Assembly: GCA_039090855.1 (NCBI GenBank)
Contig: CM077013.1
Location: forward strand, 137,227,240-137,291,239
Direction of reading: 5' to 3'
Length of the DNA: 64,000 nucleotides
Source: Macrothele yani
Taxonomy: Eukaryota > Arthropoda > Arachnida > Araneae > Macrothelidae
Both the position numbers and the translations under genes were made by a program. Below, piece after piece: positions 43,818 to 55,074 of the stretch; the stretch's first letter is position 1, and the number at the start of each line of letters is the position of its first letter. The notes beneath the pieces were generated by a model that was given only the letters and a program-made list of their open reading frames with translations, had not been told where the DNA came from and made no database searches.

Positions 43818-45329
43818 ATACATCATTCACCTAAATGCTTACATTGATTGCCCTTGTCTGTGTTCGCTGATGATCTCAAACCTCACCGTAATATACAGAC
43901 TCTTAATGACGGTCTTGCTCTTCAAACTGACATCAATAACCTGCTACAGTGTTATACGTTAAACCACCTCCTCGACATCTCAAAGTCTCATGCAATTTCT
44001 TTTTCGTGGAAAAGAAGCCCAGTTCTTTTTGACTATAAAGCTAGCGACTATACTCCGAGGTGCACAAACAATTTCCAGGATCTGGATTTAAATTTGATTT
44101 TAACTTTAACAAGCCATATCCGTAAAATTGCAAGCTCCACCTATAGAAATCTTGGATTTATTATGCGATTTTTTAAGTATTTTTATAGTCCTAAGACACT
44201 TATTCGCATTTTTGAGACTATGGTTAGACCTTCACTCGAATATGCTGCGATTATTTGGAGCCCTAGCCTCGTAACACAACCTTTTTCACAGTTCTACTAG
44301 AGTTTGTATCGCGCATAACCCGACTTCTGGCCATGTATCATTCTTCAAGATGACCTCTCAACATTCGAGCAGAAAGGTCCTCCAACCTAAATTTATGTAT
44401 GGTATCATTAATGGAGAGATATGTAGGTCACACTGAAAGTAATGAGCAAAGATGCATTACACAAGTAAATTGCGCGTTGGGAGAATGATATGAGGGTTGT
44501 ACCGAAAGTAATGCAAAAATGGGCATAACATTTTTTATTAACTAACAGAGGTCGTTCAAATTGCACATGTTTGTAGAGTAACTATCCTTCTATACAAAGG
44601 TACTACTCAACATAGTCTCCATTACAATTTCTGATTCGAATAAAACGATAGTTTTACCGAAAGTAATGCAAAAGTGGGCTAACTTTTGTATTAACTGACA
44701 GAGGTCGTTCAAATTGCACATGTTGGTAGAGTAACTCTTCTTCTATAGTAACCCTTCTTCATTGCAGATCTGAAGGAGAGAAGCATGGATGTTTGCTCTG
44801 ATCTGCTAAAAGGATTTGAAGCCAATGAAGACATGTTTTTTTTTCGATCTGGTGACAGGGGATGAGAATATCTTTACGACCCTGAAACGAAGAATCAATC
44901 CATGGAATGGCGTCACACCTCTTCACCAAGGTCTAAGAAGTTCAAGAGCCAACGATCAACACAGAAAGTTATGGCGAGTGTTTTTTGGGATGACAGGGAT
45001 GTCATTCCCCTTAATTTTCTGGAATGTGGGCTTACCGTGACCAGCGAGCGGTACATTGAGACACTCAAGAAACTTATAGAAGCCATAAGGAGGAAGAGAC
45101 CGAATAAGAATCTGAAAGGACCCACATTCACCATGACAATGCGAGCTCATACACATATTTGGCAACAAATCAAGCGATCAGTAAATTAGACTGGCCTGTA
45201 CCCTCCCTTTCCCCCCTCCCCATCCACCGTACGCCGCAGATCTGGTGCCCTCCGAATTCCACGTGTTCGGTCCATTTAAGAACAGTCCCCGGAGACAGCG
45301 ATTTGATGACATAGACGTGGCGAAAGTGG

Positions 45330-45644
45330 TTGGTTGGTTGGTTGTTGGATTTTATTGGCGCAAGGGCCAGGTTTGGCCAAAGAGCGCCAGACTCTCTCAT
45401 GCGGATCGATGGATTCTACAAGCAAGTGAGTAGCATGCGTAGTCACAGCAATCGAGGGGAGACGACGCTTCGGAGCGACTGGTACAGCTGCCGAAGAAGA
45501 GGTTCCACATTCTTGGTCCAGGTCAAGGTCTAAAGACCGTTTAAGGGTATGAGACTTGGTAGGTTGAGAAGACGAAGGACAGTCGTTGTCAACTATCATT
45601 TTGTCAGGTGACTTAAATTTGGAGTTTTTGTTCTTTTTACCCAT
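45330..45644 (-). CDS. Possible LINE ORF1 N-terminal fragment
   Basis: The frame starts MGKKNKNSKFKSPDKMI, is rich in Lys, Ser and Pro, and has a Lys-Arg cluster near VAPKRRLPS. I recognise no domain. Its position in a retroelement-like unit, after a long GC-rich leader, suggests the start of an ORF1 RNA-binding protein, now joined to the 3' tail by an internal deletion. This is inference. Confidence 0.35.
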
Positions 45645-46522
45645 GGAAAAAAAAGGAGGAAGATTCGTCTGCAGACTACTCCACCCACCACCGAGCCCTA
45701 CAAGGGAGAACTGGAGGTCTGCAAGCCAAGAAAATGACGCTGGACACAGTTCTGGAGCTTATACGTTGCAGATATAGTCCGTTGGCTGTGATCACACGCA
45801 CTCGGCGGACACTTCGGCCTCCGGGTACCGTCATGCCAACGCCTTTGGCATGATCCCACAGCCCCCGGGCTCACCCTGCCGTGCTATACGACAAAAAAGC
45901 CGCTAAAGCCGTGTACACAACTTGGTACAAGACTTCTGACTAGAGGTGGGTTAGTCTCTAGCCTCCCGTTTACAGCGAAGCCGGGGTCGAAGAGGAGTGT
46001 TGGTACACAGGAGGCACTTATCCGGTCTCCTGCGACCTCAGCCGCCAGACATCCCATTTCCGCCTCACGGGTCTCCGCATCGCGGCAAACATGCAGGTAG
46101 GTCTAGCACCCAAACCAGCTAAAAGGAAAAAAGAAATCCAAAGAAGACAAGTCCTGGAAGGGAACCTAAACGGAATCTCAGCAACCTACGAACTGAGCGG
46201 TTAATATAATACAGTTAGTGGTGGAGGGTAACAAAACCACAAGACCGGGGTGTTAGTACATAACGTGGTAGCGATTAGGTAAAGTATACAACACGGGCAA
46301 CTAGCCAGTGGAGAAAATAAACAAAAACGAAAAAGCGAGACACAAGACCAGCTCGGGAACGTGGGGCCGCGACTCCCCAACAGCTGGATGAACAGCCGTC
46401 CCTGCAAACACCAACAGCAAAGCGGTGGCATGACATCGGATGTTGACCAGTCACAAGGTCAGCTCGGGCCGTGGGGGCGCTGCTCCCCAAATAACTGGAA
46501 AACCAGCTATCCCCGTGCGGGG
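45330..46522 (-). mobile_element. Internally deleted LINE, 5' region plus 3' tail
   Basis: This insertion is bounded by the direct repeat GGCGAAAGTGG (45319-45329 and 46523-46533), an 11-bp target duplication in mariner copy D. On the minus strand it starts GC-rich and ends with CCAATAAAATCCAACAACCA and further CCAA repeats, a retroelement-like tail. No reverse transcriptase is present. Confidence 0.75.
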
Positions 46523-46983
46523 GGCGAAAGTGGCCGCGAAGAAGTGGGCACAACAATCCACTCTTGAATTTTTTCAAACAGGATTCGAGAGTTGGGTTCA
46601 ACGATGACGCAAATGCATCGCTTGTGATGGAGACTATGTTGAGTAGTAACTTTGTTTAGGGAAAAGTTACTCTACCAATATGCGCAATTAAAACGACCTC
46701 TGTCAGTTAATAAAAAATTATACCACTTTTGCATTACTTTCGGTACAACCCTCATAGTTCGTGGACAGGTAGTGCCATCTCTCGTTGTGGCCATGAATGC
46801 CAAATGACGTCACCTGAGTCAGTCATGTGATCAAACAGACGCTAGAAAAGATAGCCCACAGTGATACATCTTTCCGTCATCGTGCTCTGATTCGGTTCCT
46901 TGTGAAAGAGGAAATTCCAGCTGCCGATATTATCCGTATTTTTTAAACATGGTTGCTCATTAATTTCAGTATAGTCCTCGTAG

Positions 46984-47974
46984 ATATTATAATTGTAAAC
47001 TGATCAAATTTTTGTGTAACGTTCACCAAAAATGTAAAATATTTGCTGTGCCATTCTGCAAGACTGAAGCTGGGGAAAATTCTCAGTTACGCAAAACGCA
47101 TACTTTAAAACTCTAAGGCTGTCCGGATAATTTTGATATATAATGTTATGAATTCTCTCGTAAAGTGTGTTTTGCAAGATTGTAATTATCACTCTTAATA
47201 CACGATGATGTTATAGTCATTTATGTAACTAGATCTACTGTCTGTAGGAAAGAGCTTACAAATAAAATCTATATATAGATATATACTGTAGATATGAAAA
47301 GTACAGATACAGTCCTCCGAAAAGAAAGTGTTACGCTAATAAATCTCAAAATTTACTTTTGCATAATGTCAACTTGTTATCCGGTAAATTATATGAAAAT
47401 TGTGCAACGATTAAAGCAGGCAATTACATAAAAACAAATTTTGAGGAAAGGAGAAATACTAAAAAAATGTTCTTTAAGATTATGAACACAAGGAAATGCT
47501 AATTTTGCACATCCATTATATCCTAAACACAGTTGTATATGAAAAGGAATAATCAGAGGTTGCATTAGATTTTTTTTATATCCACTCTATCCTAAATACA
47601 GTTGTCTACGGCAAGACATAACCACAGAGTATGCGATTATTGAAATAATTGTTTCAGGAAGATTAGAACACAAAGATGATTATTCACATTTACGAATATA
47701 TCATTTATCGTATTTCAGTAATATCGATAATATATAGTAAATATGTTTCATTTATCACAGATTCTGAACCTAAATCTGTTTAAAATGAGGGAAAACAAAC
47801 ACCCAGGAGCGCATGTAGAATTGGGTGTTGGCAAAAATGGAAGTTTTTGAAATCCATTAGGATGAAATTTCTTTAACGAAAAAAAAACAAATTAAAACAT
47901 TTTCTATTGTAAGTTGATGTATTTTTATTAAATTAAAGCATTTTTTTCTAATGAAATCACATTTTGACCAGCAA
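46984..47974. other. No recognisable gene
   Basis: AT-rich sequence. CACATCCATTATATCCTAAA with CAGTTGT recurs in ATATCCACTCTATCCTAAAT with CAGTTGT (about 47510 and 47578), a diverged duplication. Confidence 0.5.
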
Positions 47975-50163
47975 ATGAAACATTTTCGGGGAGCAACGCC
48001 CCTTCGCCTCCCGTCTAAATACGCCCCTAGGAAAACCGTTTTAGTGCATACGATTTCAGCTCCTATAAAGGGCATGGCCTAAGGGTTTTTTTTAAAAGAC
48101 CTATTTGAACATCAATCGAGAATCTATTGGAAACATTTATTTGAAAGCTTCTAGTTGTGTGTGTATTCCTCATACCATGTTTCCGTGATCGATAGGTTCA
48201 AATTCAACTGATATTAGCTACACCTCTTTGCTTGACACTTTTATTTAAAATGAAACATTTTCGGGTAGCAACGCCTCTTCGCCTCCCGTCTAAATACGCC
48301 CCTAGGAAAACCGTTGGAGTGCATACGATTTCAGCTCCTATAAAGGGCATGGCCTAAGGGTTTTTTTTAAAAGACCTATTGAACATCAAACGAGAATCTA
48401 TTGGAAACATTTATTTGAAAGCTTCTAGTTGTGTGTGTATTCCTCATACCATGTTTCCGTGATCGATAGGTTCAAATTAAACTGATATTAGCTACACCTC
48501 TTTGCTTGACACTTTTATTTAAAATGAAACATTTTCGGGGAGCAACGCCCCTTCGCCTCCCGTCTAAATACGCCCCTAGGAAAACCGTTGGAGTGCATAC
48601 GATTTCAGCTCCTATAAAGGGCATGGCCTAAGGGTTTTTTTTAAAAGACCTATTGAACATCAAACGAGAATCTATTGGAAACATTTATTTGAAAGCTTCT
48701 AGTTGTGTGTGTATTCCTCATACCATGTTTCCGTGATCGATAGGTTCAAATTCAACTGATATTAGCTACACCTCTTTGCTTGACACTTTTATTTAAAATG
48801 AAACATTTTCGGGGAGCAACGCCCCTTCGCCTCCCGTCTAAATACGCCCCTAGGACAACCGTTGGAGTGCATACGATTTCAGCTCCTATAAAGGGCATGG
48901 CCTAAGGGTTTTTTTAAAAGACCTATTGAACATCAAACGAGAATCTATTGGAAACATTTATTTGAAAGCTTCTAGTTGTGTGTGTATTCCTCATACCATG
49001 TTTCCGTGATCGATAGGTTCAAATTCAACTGATATTAGCTACACCTCTTTGCTTGACACTTTTATTTAAAATGAAACATTTTCGGGTAGCAACGCCTCTT
49101 CGCCTCCCGTCTAAATACGCCCCTAGGAAAACCGTTGGAGTGCATACGATTTCAGCTCCTATAAAGGGCATGGCCTAAGGGTTTTTTTAAAAGACCTATT
49201 GAACATCAAACGAGAATCTATTGGAAACATTTATTTGAAAGCTTCTAGTTGTGTGTGTATTCCTCATACCATGTTTCCGTGATCGATAGGTTCAAATTAA
49301 ACTGATATTAGCTACACCTCTTTGCTTGACACTTTTATTTAAAATGAAACATTTTCGGGGAGCAACGCCTCTTCGCCTCCCGTCTAAATACGCCCCTAGG
49401 ACAACCGTTGGAGTGCATACGATTTCAGCTCCTATAAAGGGCATGGCCTAAGGGTTTTTTTAAAAGACCTATTGAACATCAAACGAGAATCTATTGGAAA
49501 CATTTATTTGAAAGCTTCTAGTTGTGTGTGTATTCCTCATACCATGTTTCCGTGATCGATAGGTTCAAATTCAACTGATATTAGCTACACCTCTTTGCTT
49601 GACACTTTTATTTAAAATGAAACATTTTCGGGGAGCAACGCCTCTTCGCCTCCCGTCTAAATACGCCCCTAGGAAAACCGTTGGAGTGCATACGATTTCA
49701 GCTCCTATAAAGGGCATGGCCTAAGGGTTTTTTTAAAAGACCTATTGAACATCAAACGAGAATCTATTGGAAACATTTATTTGAAAGCTTCTAGTTGTGT
49801 GTGTATTCCTCATACCATGTTTCCGTGATCGATAGGTTCAAATTAAACTGATATTAGCTACACCTCTTTGCTTGACACTTTTATTTAAAATGAAACATTT
49901 TCGGGGAGCAACGCCTCTTCGCCTCCCGTCTAAATACGCCCCTAGGAAAACCGTTGGAGTGCATACGATTTCAGCTCCTATAAAGGGCATGGCCTAAGGG
50001 TTTTTTTAAAAGACCTATTGAACATCAAACGAGAATCTATTGGAAACATTTATTTGAAAGCTTCTAGTTGTGTGTGTATTCCCTCATACCATGTTTCCGT
50101 GATAGATAGGTTCAAATTCAACTGATATTAGCTACACCTCTTAGCTCGACACTTTTATTTAAA
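47975..50163. repeat. Satellite, eight units of about 273 bp
   Basis: Units start ATGAAACATTTTCGG at 47975, 48250, 48524, 48798, 49071, 49344, 49617 and 49890, and the array ends at 50163. Spacing is 273-275 bp. Units differ at very few positions (for example GGGGAGC or GGGTAGC, and the length of a T-run), so amplification is recent. Each contains CTTCGCCTCCCGTCTAAATA and CGCCCCTAGGA. No open frame is conserved. Confidence 0.97.
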
Positions 50164-50284
50164 ATGTTTCACTAATTATACGTGTTCCTTAGTACAGGGG
50201 TTGGGACTAAAATGATGTGAACACCGTGATTATAAGGGTAAGGGATATTCGAGTAAGGTGCACCGAAAAAAATAAAAGGTTGTG

Positions 50285-50592
50285 ATTATCTTCAGATCAT
50301 ATGTAGAGGATTTTAGGAAGGGAGTGCCTGACCCCAGGTCTTAAACAACCCTTAGAAATAAATAGGAAGCTAGGAGATTTGGGCTAAAGTGGTGATAGGA
50401 AAGTGACACGGAAGCGAGGTAGAAAGGGTGAGGAAGATGATCTTATTTATTACCGGGGCCCGACGGCTTAATGTGCCCATCCGACGGACGGCGGATATTT
50501 AATGGTTTGAGCGCTCGTACCGGCCTGGGATCGAACCCGAGGTCTTCTCCATGGCAGTCACGAACGTTCACCACTAGGCCACCCGCGGTCCA
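50285..50592 (-). mobile_element. SINE family 4 copy
   Basis: On the minus strand it starts with a tRNA-like head: CCGCGGGTGGCCTAGTGGTG and GGGTTCGATCCCAGGCCGG. The body has TAAATATCCGCCGTCCGTCG, CCTAGCTTCCTATTTATTTC and CCTGGGGTCAGGCACTCCCT. A matching copy lies at 60745-61060. Confidence 0.82.
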
Positions 50593-51104
50593 TTGTGATT
50601 ATCATCTGTGTATCTTTTCTTTGTATATATTCTCTAGGTTGTATGCCGGGATAGTTTAGTACAAGTTGTGTACAGCAACGGCTTGTATGAGTGGTCGAAG
50701 AAATGGGTGACCTGTCAGACTTTGAACGCGGACAAATCGTGGGAGCCCCCTTAGTAGGCGCGTCTGTAACCATGCCAACCACATTGTTTAGAGCTCGAGA
50801 GCAGCCATCTCGACGGTTTTGACTGGTACACAAAGCATGGCAAAATGTTGATGTGAAAATTGAGCGCCGGGTCCAACGACTCGTAGAAGCCAATAGACGC
50901 AGTACTGTTCAATACTTGACTACCCAATAGAAAAGAGGTAATCCCGGAACAGTATCAGTTGTGACGTCACACACAGTGTTGCATTCTGAGAGTTTTTTCT
51001 AGAGGAGGGGGAGGGGCAATTACGAGTTTCGAGGGGGCTAAAACTTGTTGACTGATTATATACCACACGAAGACAATGACATATAATAAAACAATTTTGT
51101 TATT

Positions 51105-52240
51105 TATATCATCATCATCGTCAACCATTATCAATCCACTGCTGGACGAAGGTCTCCCCAAGTTTCCTCCACAACGGTCTGTCTTGTGCCAGTCTCCTCC
51201 ATGTCACCCCTGCATACTTTCGAATTTCATCCACCCATCTCCCATGTGGTCTTCTTCTGGGTCTTTTCCTGTCCCTTGGAATCCAATCTAAAATTTCGGC
51301 TGTCCATCGATGATCTGTCCTTCTGGCAGTATGTCCAGCCCATTGCCATTTCAGGGATTTAACTCTGATCATGATGTCTTCCACTCTTGTCATTTTTCTG
51401 ATCCACGAGTTCCTCTTCTTATCTCTCCTGGTTACACCAAGCATGCACCTCTCCATGCTTCTTTGAGTTGTCTGCAGCCTTTGTATGTCTCTTTTAGTTA
51501 AGGTCCACGTCTCTGCACCATACGTAAGCACTGGAAAGATGCATTGATCAAACACTTTTCTTTTAAGACATAATGGCATATTGCTCTTGAAAATCATGCT
51601 GTTTCTTCCAAAAGCTCTCCAGGCAAGTTTTGTACGCCGATTAATTTCTTCATCAATGTGACCCTCACTTGATATCTGCTGTCCAAGATAAACGTACGTA
51701 TCTGTTATCTCCAGCTTTTCTCCATCAATCGATAAATCTTCATTTCTTGTAAAAGCATTGTACATCACTTTTGTCTTCTGAAAGTTCATTTTTAATCCCA
51801 CTTCTTTACTCTTGTCAGCAAGTTCCTGGATCATACTCTGCAGCTCTGATGGGGTAGTTGCAAAAATGACTACGTCATCAGCAAAACGAAGGTGGGTTAG
51901 ATAATCTCCATTAATCTTTATCCCCTTGTTTTCCCAGCTCAGCGACTGAAAAACACCCTCCAATGTGGCATTAAAGAGCTTCGGAGATATGGTGTCACCT
52001 TGTCTCACTCCCTTTCCAATTTTTACGTGTGTTGTATTTTCAAACAGCCTAATCTTTGCACTTGCATTTTCATAGATGTTATTAATAATATTAATGTATG
52101 CATCTTCAATACCGCAGGTTTTCAGAGCCATTGTAACTGCTGATGGTTTCACCGAATCAAAGGCTTTTTCATAATCGATAAAAGCCATGCACAATGGAAG
52201 TTCATATTCCCTCGCTCTTTCAATTAGTTCTCTCAGATAT
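51105..52240 (-). pseudogene. RTE-like LINE, copy 3, 5'-truncated
   Basis: The 357-codon frame (52194-51121) covers the reverse transcriptase from FIDYEKAFDSV through GVRQGDTISPKLFN and RFADDVVIF to the C-terminal DEIRKYAGVTWRRLAQDRPL and the end of the protein. The endonuclease and N-terminal part are missing, the usual result of incomplete reverse transcription. The 3' end has the (TGA)n tail. The frame has no stop, so this is the best copy for the C-terminus. Confidence 0.9.
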
Positions 52241-52957
52241 ACTGTATATTAATTTACCTGAAAATGTATGGTGTAAGCGCCATTCCCCTGCAGTTTGGTT
52301 TCAGCCCCTTTAGATAATTTATATTAGCAAATAGTAGTAAAAAAAAAACTAACTAACCGCTTCGATGCCAGTTTCAGGTACCTCGATTTCTTCTTCGTCA
52401 CAGAGTGTAAACCACCAGCCAGAAAAAAAGAATCAGCCTCATTATGGGAACAATTTCTAATAATTTGCTATTGTTAAAAATTAGGTAGCAAATATTTTGT
52501 TGTATTGGAAGCACTAACGTCACGTGAGCTACACTGGGACTTAACCGTATACATGGAAAGTCGGCATCCAGAAGACTGAAATAAAACTGAATGCCAGCTT
52601 CCAAAATACGATGATGTATTGCAGTGCAAATATCTCTAAGGTGTGGAATTAGGTTTTTATTGCGGAAGTAGTCCGAGTTGTCAGTGCTTGAAAAATAGCC
52701 CCATCGGCGAGGGCCTTTTAATGTTTTGTTGAAGGATGATAGAAATTTCACATTGAAGTTCCTGTGGATGTTTTTTTTTTTTTTTAATATTTTCCCTCAT
52801 TTTCTTAATTATTTTAATTAATATCCCTAAATATTCAGTTATAAACGAACAGAATTAGACAAAATATAAGAAGAGATCGCCCAAAAACCTACGGGGGTGC
52901 ATTCATAGCTTTTCGGGGGGGGGGGCTAAGCACCCCCGAGAAGATGCCTGAATACAT
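52241..52957. other. No recognisable gene (right part of the insertion)
   Basis: The minus-strand ORF at 52751-52398 has no domain I recognise. A T-run lies at 52770-52785 and a G-run at 52915-52925. Confidence 0.45.
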
Positions 52958-53396
52958 CAGTGGTCGCACACCCGCGCGTATGGGCTATAAAACAGCAGAC
53001 GACCCAGAAGACATCTTTTCCTAACAGCGGCTCGTCAGCGCAAAAGGTTCGCCAAAGATCATGGAAGTTGGATGACAGGAAAGGTGTGCTGGTCTAAGAA
53101 GTCGCGTTTTATACATCACTACGCGGATGGTCGTGTACGTAATCGGCGCAAACAACATGAGGCACTCGATCCATTGTACATGGTCTCCACAGAGCAAGCC
53201 GTTCTAGGTGGTCATACAGAACGGCATGCTCTGTGGGTATGGTGTGCGGCGTGTTTACCTGGCAGGAACGTGCTCCCTGATGCATGTGGAACAACGTATG
53301 ACTGGTTTTCATTATCGTGAATTGCATGCTGACTGTGTACACTCAGAAATGTTGCAATTTTTCCTGAATGGTGACTGTCTTCTAATATGAAAATGC

Positions 53397-54063
53397 GCCG
53401 AGCCACAGGTCAGTGTTGTGCAGGAATGGTTTGAGGAACACAATTCAGAGTTCCAGCATATCTATTGGCCTCCGAATGGCGACGATGTCTTCCAAGGATG
53501 ACAATGTGCCGAGCCACAGGTCTAATGTAGAGCAGGAATGGTTTGAGGAACACAGTTCAGACTTCCAGCTTATCGATTGGCCTCCGAATGGCGACGATGT
53601 CTTCCAAGATGACAATGCGCCGAGCCAAAGGTCCAATGTTGTGCAGGAATGGTTTGAGGAACAGAGTTCAGACTTCCAGCATATCGATTGGCCTCCGAAA
53701 GTCGACGGTGTCTTCCAAGATGACAATGATCCGAGCCACAGGTCCAATGCTGTGCAGGAATGGTTTGAGGAACACAATTCAGATTTTCAGCATATCGATT
53801 GGCCTCCGAATGGCTGCGATGTCTTCCAAGATGACAATGCGCCGAGCCAAAGGTCCTATGTTGTGCAGGAATGGTTTGAGGAACACAATTCAGACTTCCA
53901 GCATATCGATTGGCCTCCGAATGGCGACGATGCCTTCCAAGATGACAATGCGCCGAGTCACAGGTCCAATGTTGTGCACGAATGTTTTGAGGAACACAGT
54001 TCAGACTTCTAGCATTTCGATTGGCCTTCTAAATTCCCCGATATCAATCCCATAGAGATCTTG
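53397..54063 (+). repeat. Six 111-bp tandem units made of transposase catalytic sequence
   Basis: Units begin GCCGAGCCAC (with variants) at 53397, 53508, 53619, 53730, 53841 and 53952. The period is exactly 111 bp (37 codons), so most of the array stays in frame. Each unit contains the DDNAPSHRS motif and the EWFEEH and HIDWPPN segments. The last unit runs on into the ordinary C-terminus. Confidence 0.95.
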
Positions 54064-54489
54064 TGTGGCACAATGAAATGCCATATCAAGCATCTGGATA
54101 CACTAATGGCCTCCATGCCTGCATTGGAGGCTGTATTACACACAGCTTGTTTGGCCATACCTCCCACCTGGCTGCGGCATTTTATTGAATCCATGCCACG
54201 TAGGATAGCAGATGTACTGAGGGCGAAAGCAGAACCTATGAAGTGTTAGCTAGGTGGTCATAATTCAGTGATCACTTAGTATATATTTAAAAAATGGCAG
54301 TGTTAAATTCATTTGAGACTCAAAATCCATTTAAAACTAAAAAAAATGGTATTTCTGACTTGCATGAAACCATTCATAAAAATTTATATACGGACAATGA
54401 TTTTAGTTTACAAACGCGAAACGTGTTCCTCATTTTGTTCTCTAACTGTCATCAGCCACTTATTAGGTAACGGACATTACCCTACGCAT

Positions 54490-54490
54490 C

Positions 54491-54526
<36 letters not shown>
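54490..54526. repeat. (CT)n microsatellite
   Basis: A run of CT dinucleotides of about 34 bp. Confidence 0.97.
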
Positions 54527-54529
<3 letters not shown>

Positions 54530-54530
<1 letters not shown>

Positions 54531-55070
54531 AATGAATTATTGAACTCTGGTAATTATCCAGAACTGGTGGGGAAAAGGAGAGTAGGCAGGAACTGCAATT
54601 TTGTAAAATACTGTTCTGTGAATTTTTTTGTAGTTTTACTTCTCGTAAATGTCGAAAACCCCTGTATACCGTTAATTTGGAATCACTGAGTTTGCTATTA
54701 TTAGTTCTATGACCTTTTGCAGGAAACTAAACCTCTCCAAAATTGTTTTATGTGAAGACAGTCATTAATGCTCATTACGGGATCAAAAGAAGCATTCATG
54801 TTGTAGGATCATGCGACGCAACAAAAGGCCAATCTTTTTGTTCTAATCACACAGTGGAAAAGAAATAATTAGTCGGGTATTAAATTACGTACAATGATGA
54901 ATATTTCCATCAATAATCAACACTGTCACTGCACGATTTAAATCTAATAAAACAAGATCACATTAAAGGTTTATTACATTAAAATATATTATTTACAAGT
55001 TAGCTTGCAGAAAATATGACTTGGATTTCGGTGAAACCACTTTATATCTGTTTTCGATGATTAAAAAAGA
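54530..55070. other. No recognisable gene
   Basis: AT-rich, no motif recognised. It could include the decayed upstream part of the following Penelope-like fragment. Confidence 0.45.
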
Positions 55071-55074
55071 TCGG

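Larger units (their letters stand above)
40405..44300 (+). pseudogene. Jockey-like LINE reverse transcriptase fossil, split by an RTE-like element
   Basis: Before the RTE-like insertion (40405-40633) the + strand reads VDVIYTEFAKACHKVHYAIL and later S-G-P-H-V-T-T-S, reverse transcriptase motifs in which the second D of the usual F-D-K-V-x-H is lost. After it (43829-44300), VFADDLKPHRNIQTLNDGLA gives the catalytic F-A-D-D box. It continues with DISKSHAISFSWKRSP and ETMVRPSLEYAAIIWSPSL, typical of Jockey-type LINEs. Both 5' and 3' parts are missing or decayed. Confidence 0.78.
44790..46630 (+). pseudogene. Mariner-like transposase fossil, copy D
   Basis: A decayed V-T-G-D-E (first Asp) lies at 44858-44872. 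It is followed by MEWRHTSSPRSKKFKSQRST, VMASVFWDDRDVIPLNFLE, a decayed H-x-D-N-A-R-A-H segment near 45135-45160 and a further decayed stretch near 45250-45320. After the insertion at 45330-46522 the C-terminus resumes (STLEFFQTGFESWVQR, CIACDGDYVE near 46555-46640). Frameshifts are numerous. Confidence 0.8.
44491..46754 (+). mobile_element. Mariner-like transposon, copy D, complete ends, interrupted
   Basis: TA (44489-44490 and 46755-46756) flanks inverted ends TGAGGGTTGTACCGAAAGTA that extend for about 150 bp. A second partial copy of the left end (TTTTACCGAAAGTAATGCAA) is repeated at 44653-44740. The body is split by a 1,193-bp LINE fragment. Confidence 0.88.
44411..46983. mobile_element. 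Outer mariner-like fossil, split by mariner copy D
   Basis: The left end (GGTCACACTGAAAGTAATGAGC at 44425) and the right end (reverse strand CGAGGACTATACTGAAATTA at 46981) are imperfect inverted repeats. RHRALIRFLVKEEIPAADII-like coding, in + orientation, lies near 46880-46940 and resembles a mariner N-terminus. Little else remains of this outer copy. Confidence 0.5.
50979..52957. mobile_element. Insertion in the Tc1 fossil, possibly hAT-like
   Basis: CAGTG occurs at both edges (50974-50978 and 52958-52962), and Tc1 reading joins across it. The left end TTGCATTCTGAGAG with GGAGGGGG and the right end, reading ATGTATTCAGGCATCTTCTC on the reverse strand with C-runs, look weakly inverted. It contains the third RTE-like copy. 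The class is uncertain. Confidence 0.4.
50600..54250 (+). pseudogene. Tc1-like transposase fossil, split and internally amplified
   Basis: The N-terminal part (50702-50945) reads MGDLSDFERGQIVGAPLVGA, then NVDVKIERRVQRLVEANRRS. After the inserted block at about 50979-52957, the catalytic part resumes with a W-S-K-K-S-R-F segment near 53090 and CVHSEMLQFFLNGDCLL near 53340. The segment holding the second catalytic Asp (DDNAPSHRSNVVQEWFEEH) is present six times. The C-terminus at 54010-54250 includes DINPIEILCGTMK (Glu) and PRRIADVLRAK. The first Asp motif has lost its Asp-Glu, and frameshifts occur. Confidence 0.85.

Noticed and set aside
47975..50163. CRISPR-like array
   Set aside because: Units of about 273 bp are wholly repeated with no unique spacers, and the window is eukaryotic; it is a satellite.
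53413..54055. Two overlapping long frames that might be a repeat protein
   Set aside because: The units encode a piece of Tc1 transposase and join to the ordinary Tc1 C-terminus. A minisatellite within a fossil is the simpler explanation.
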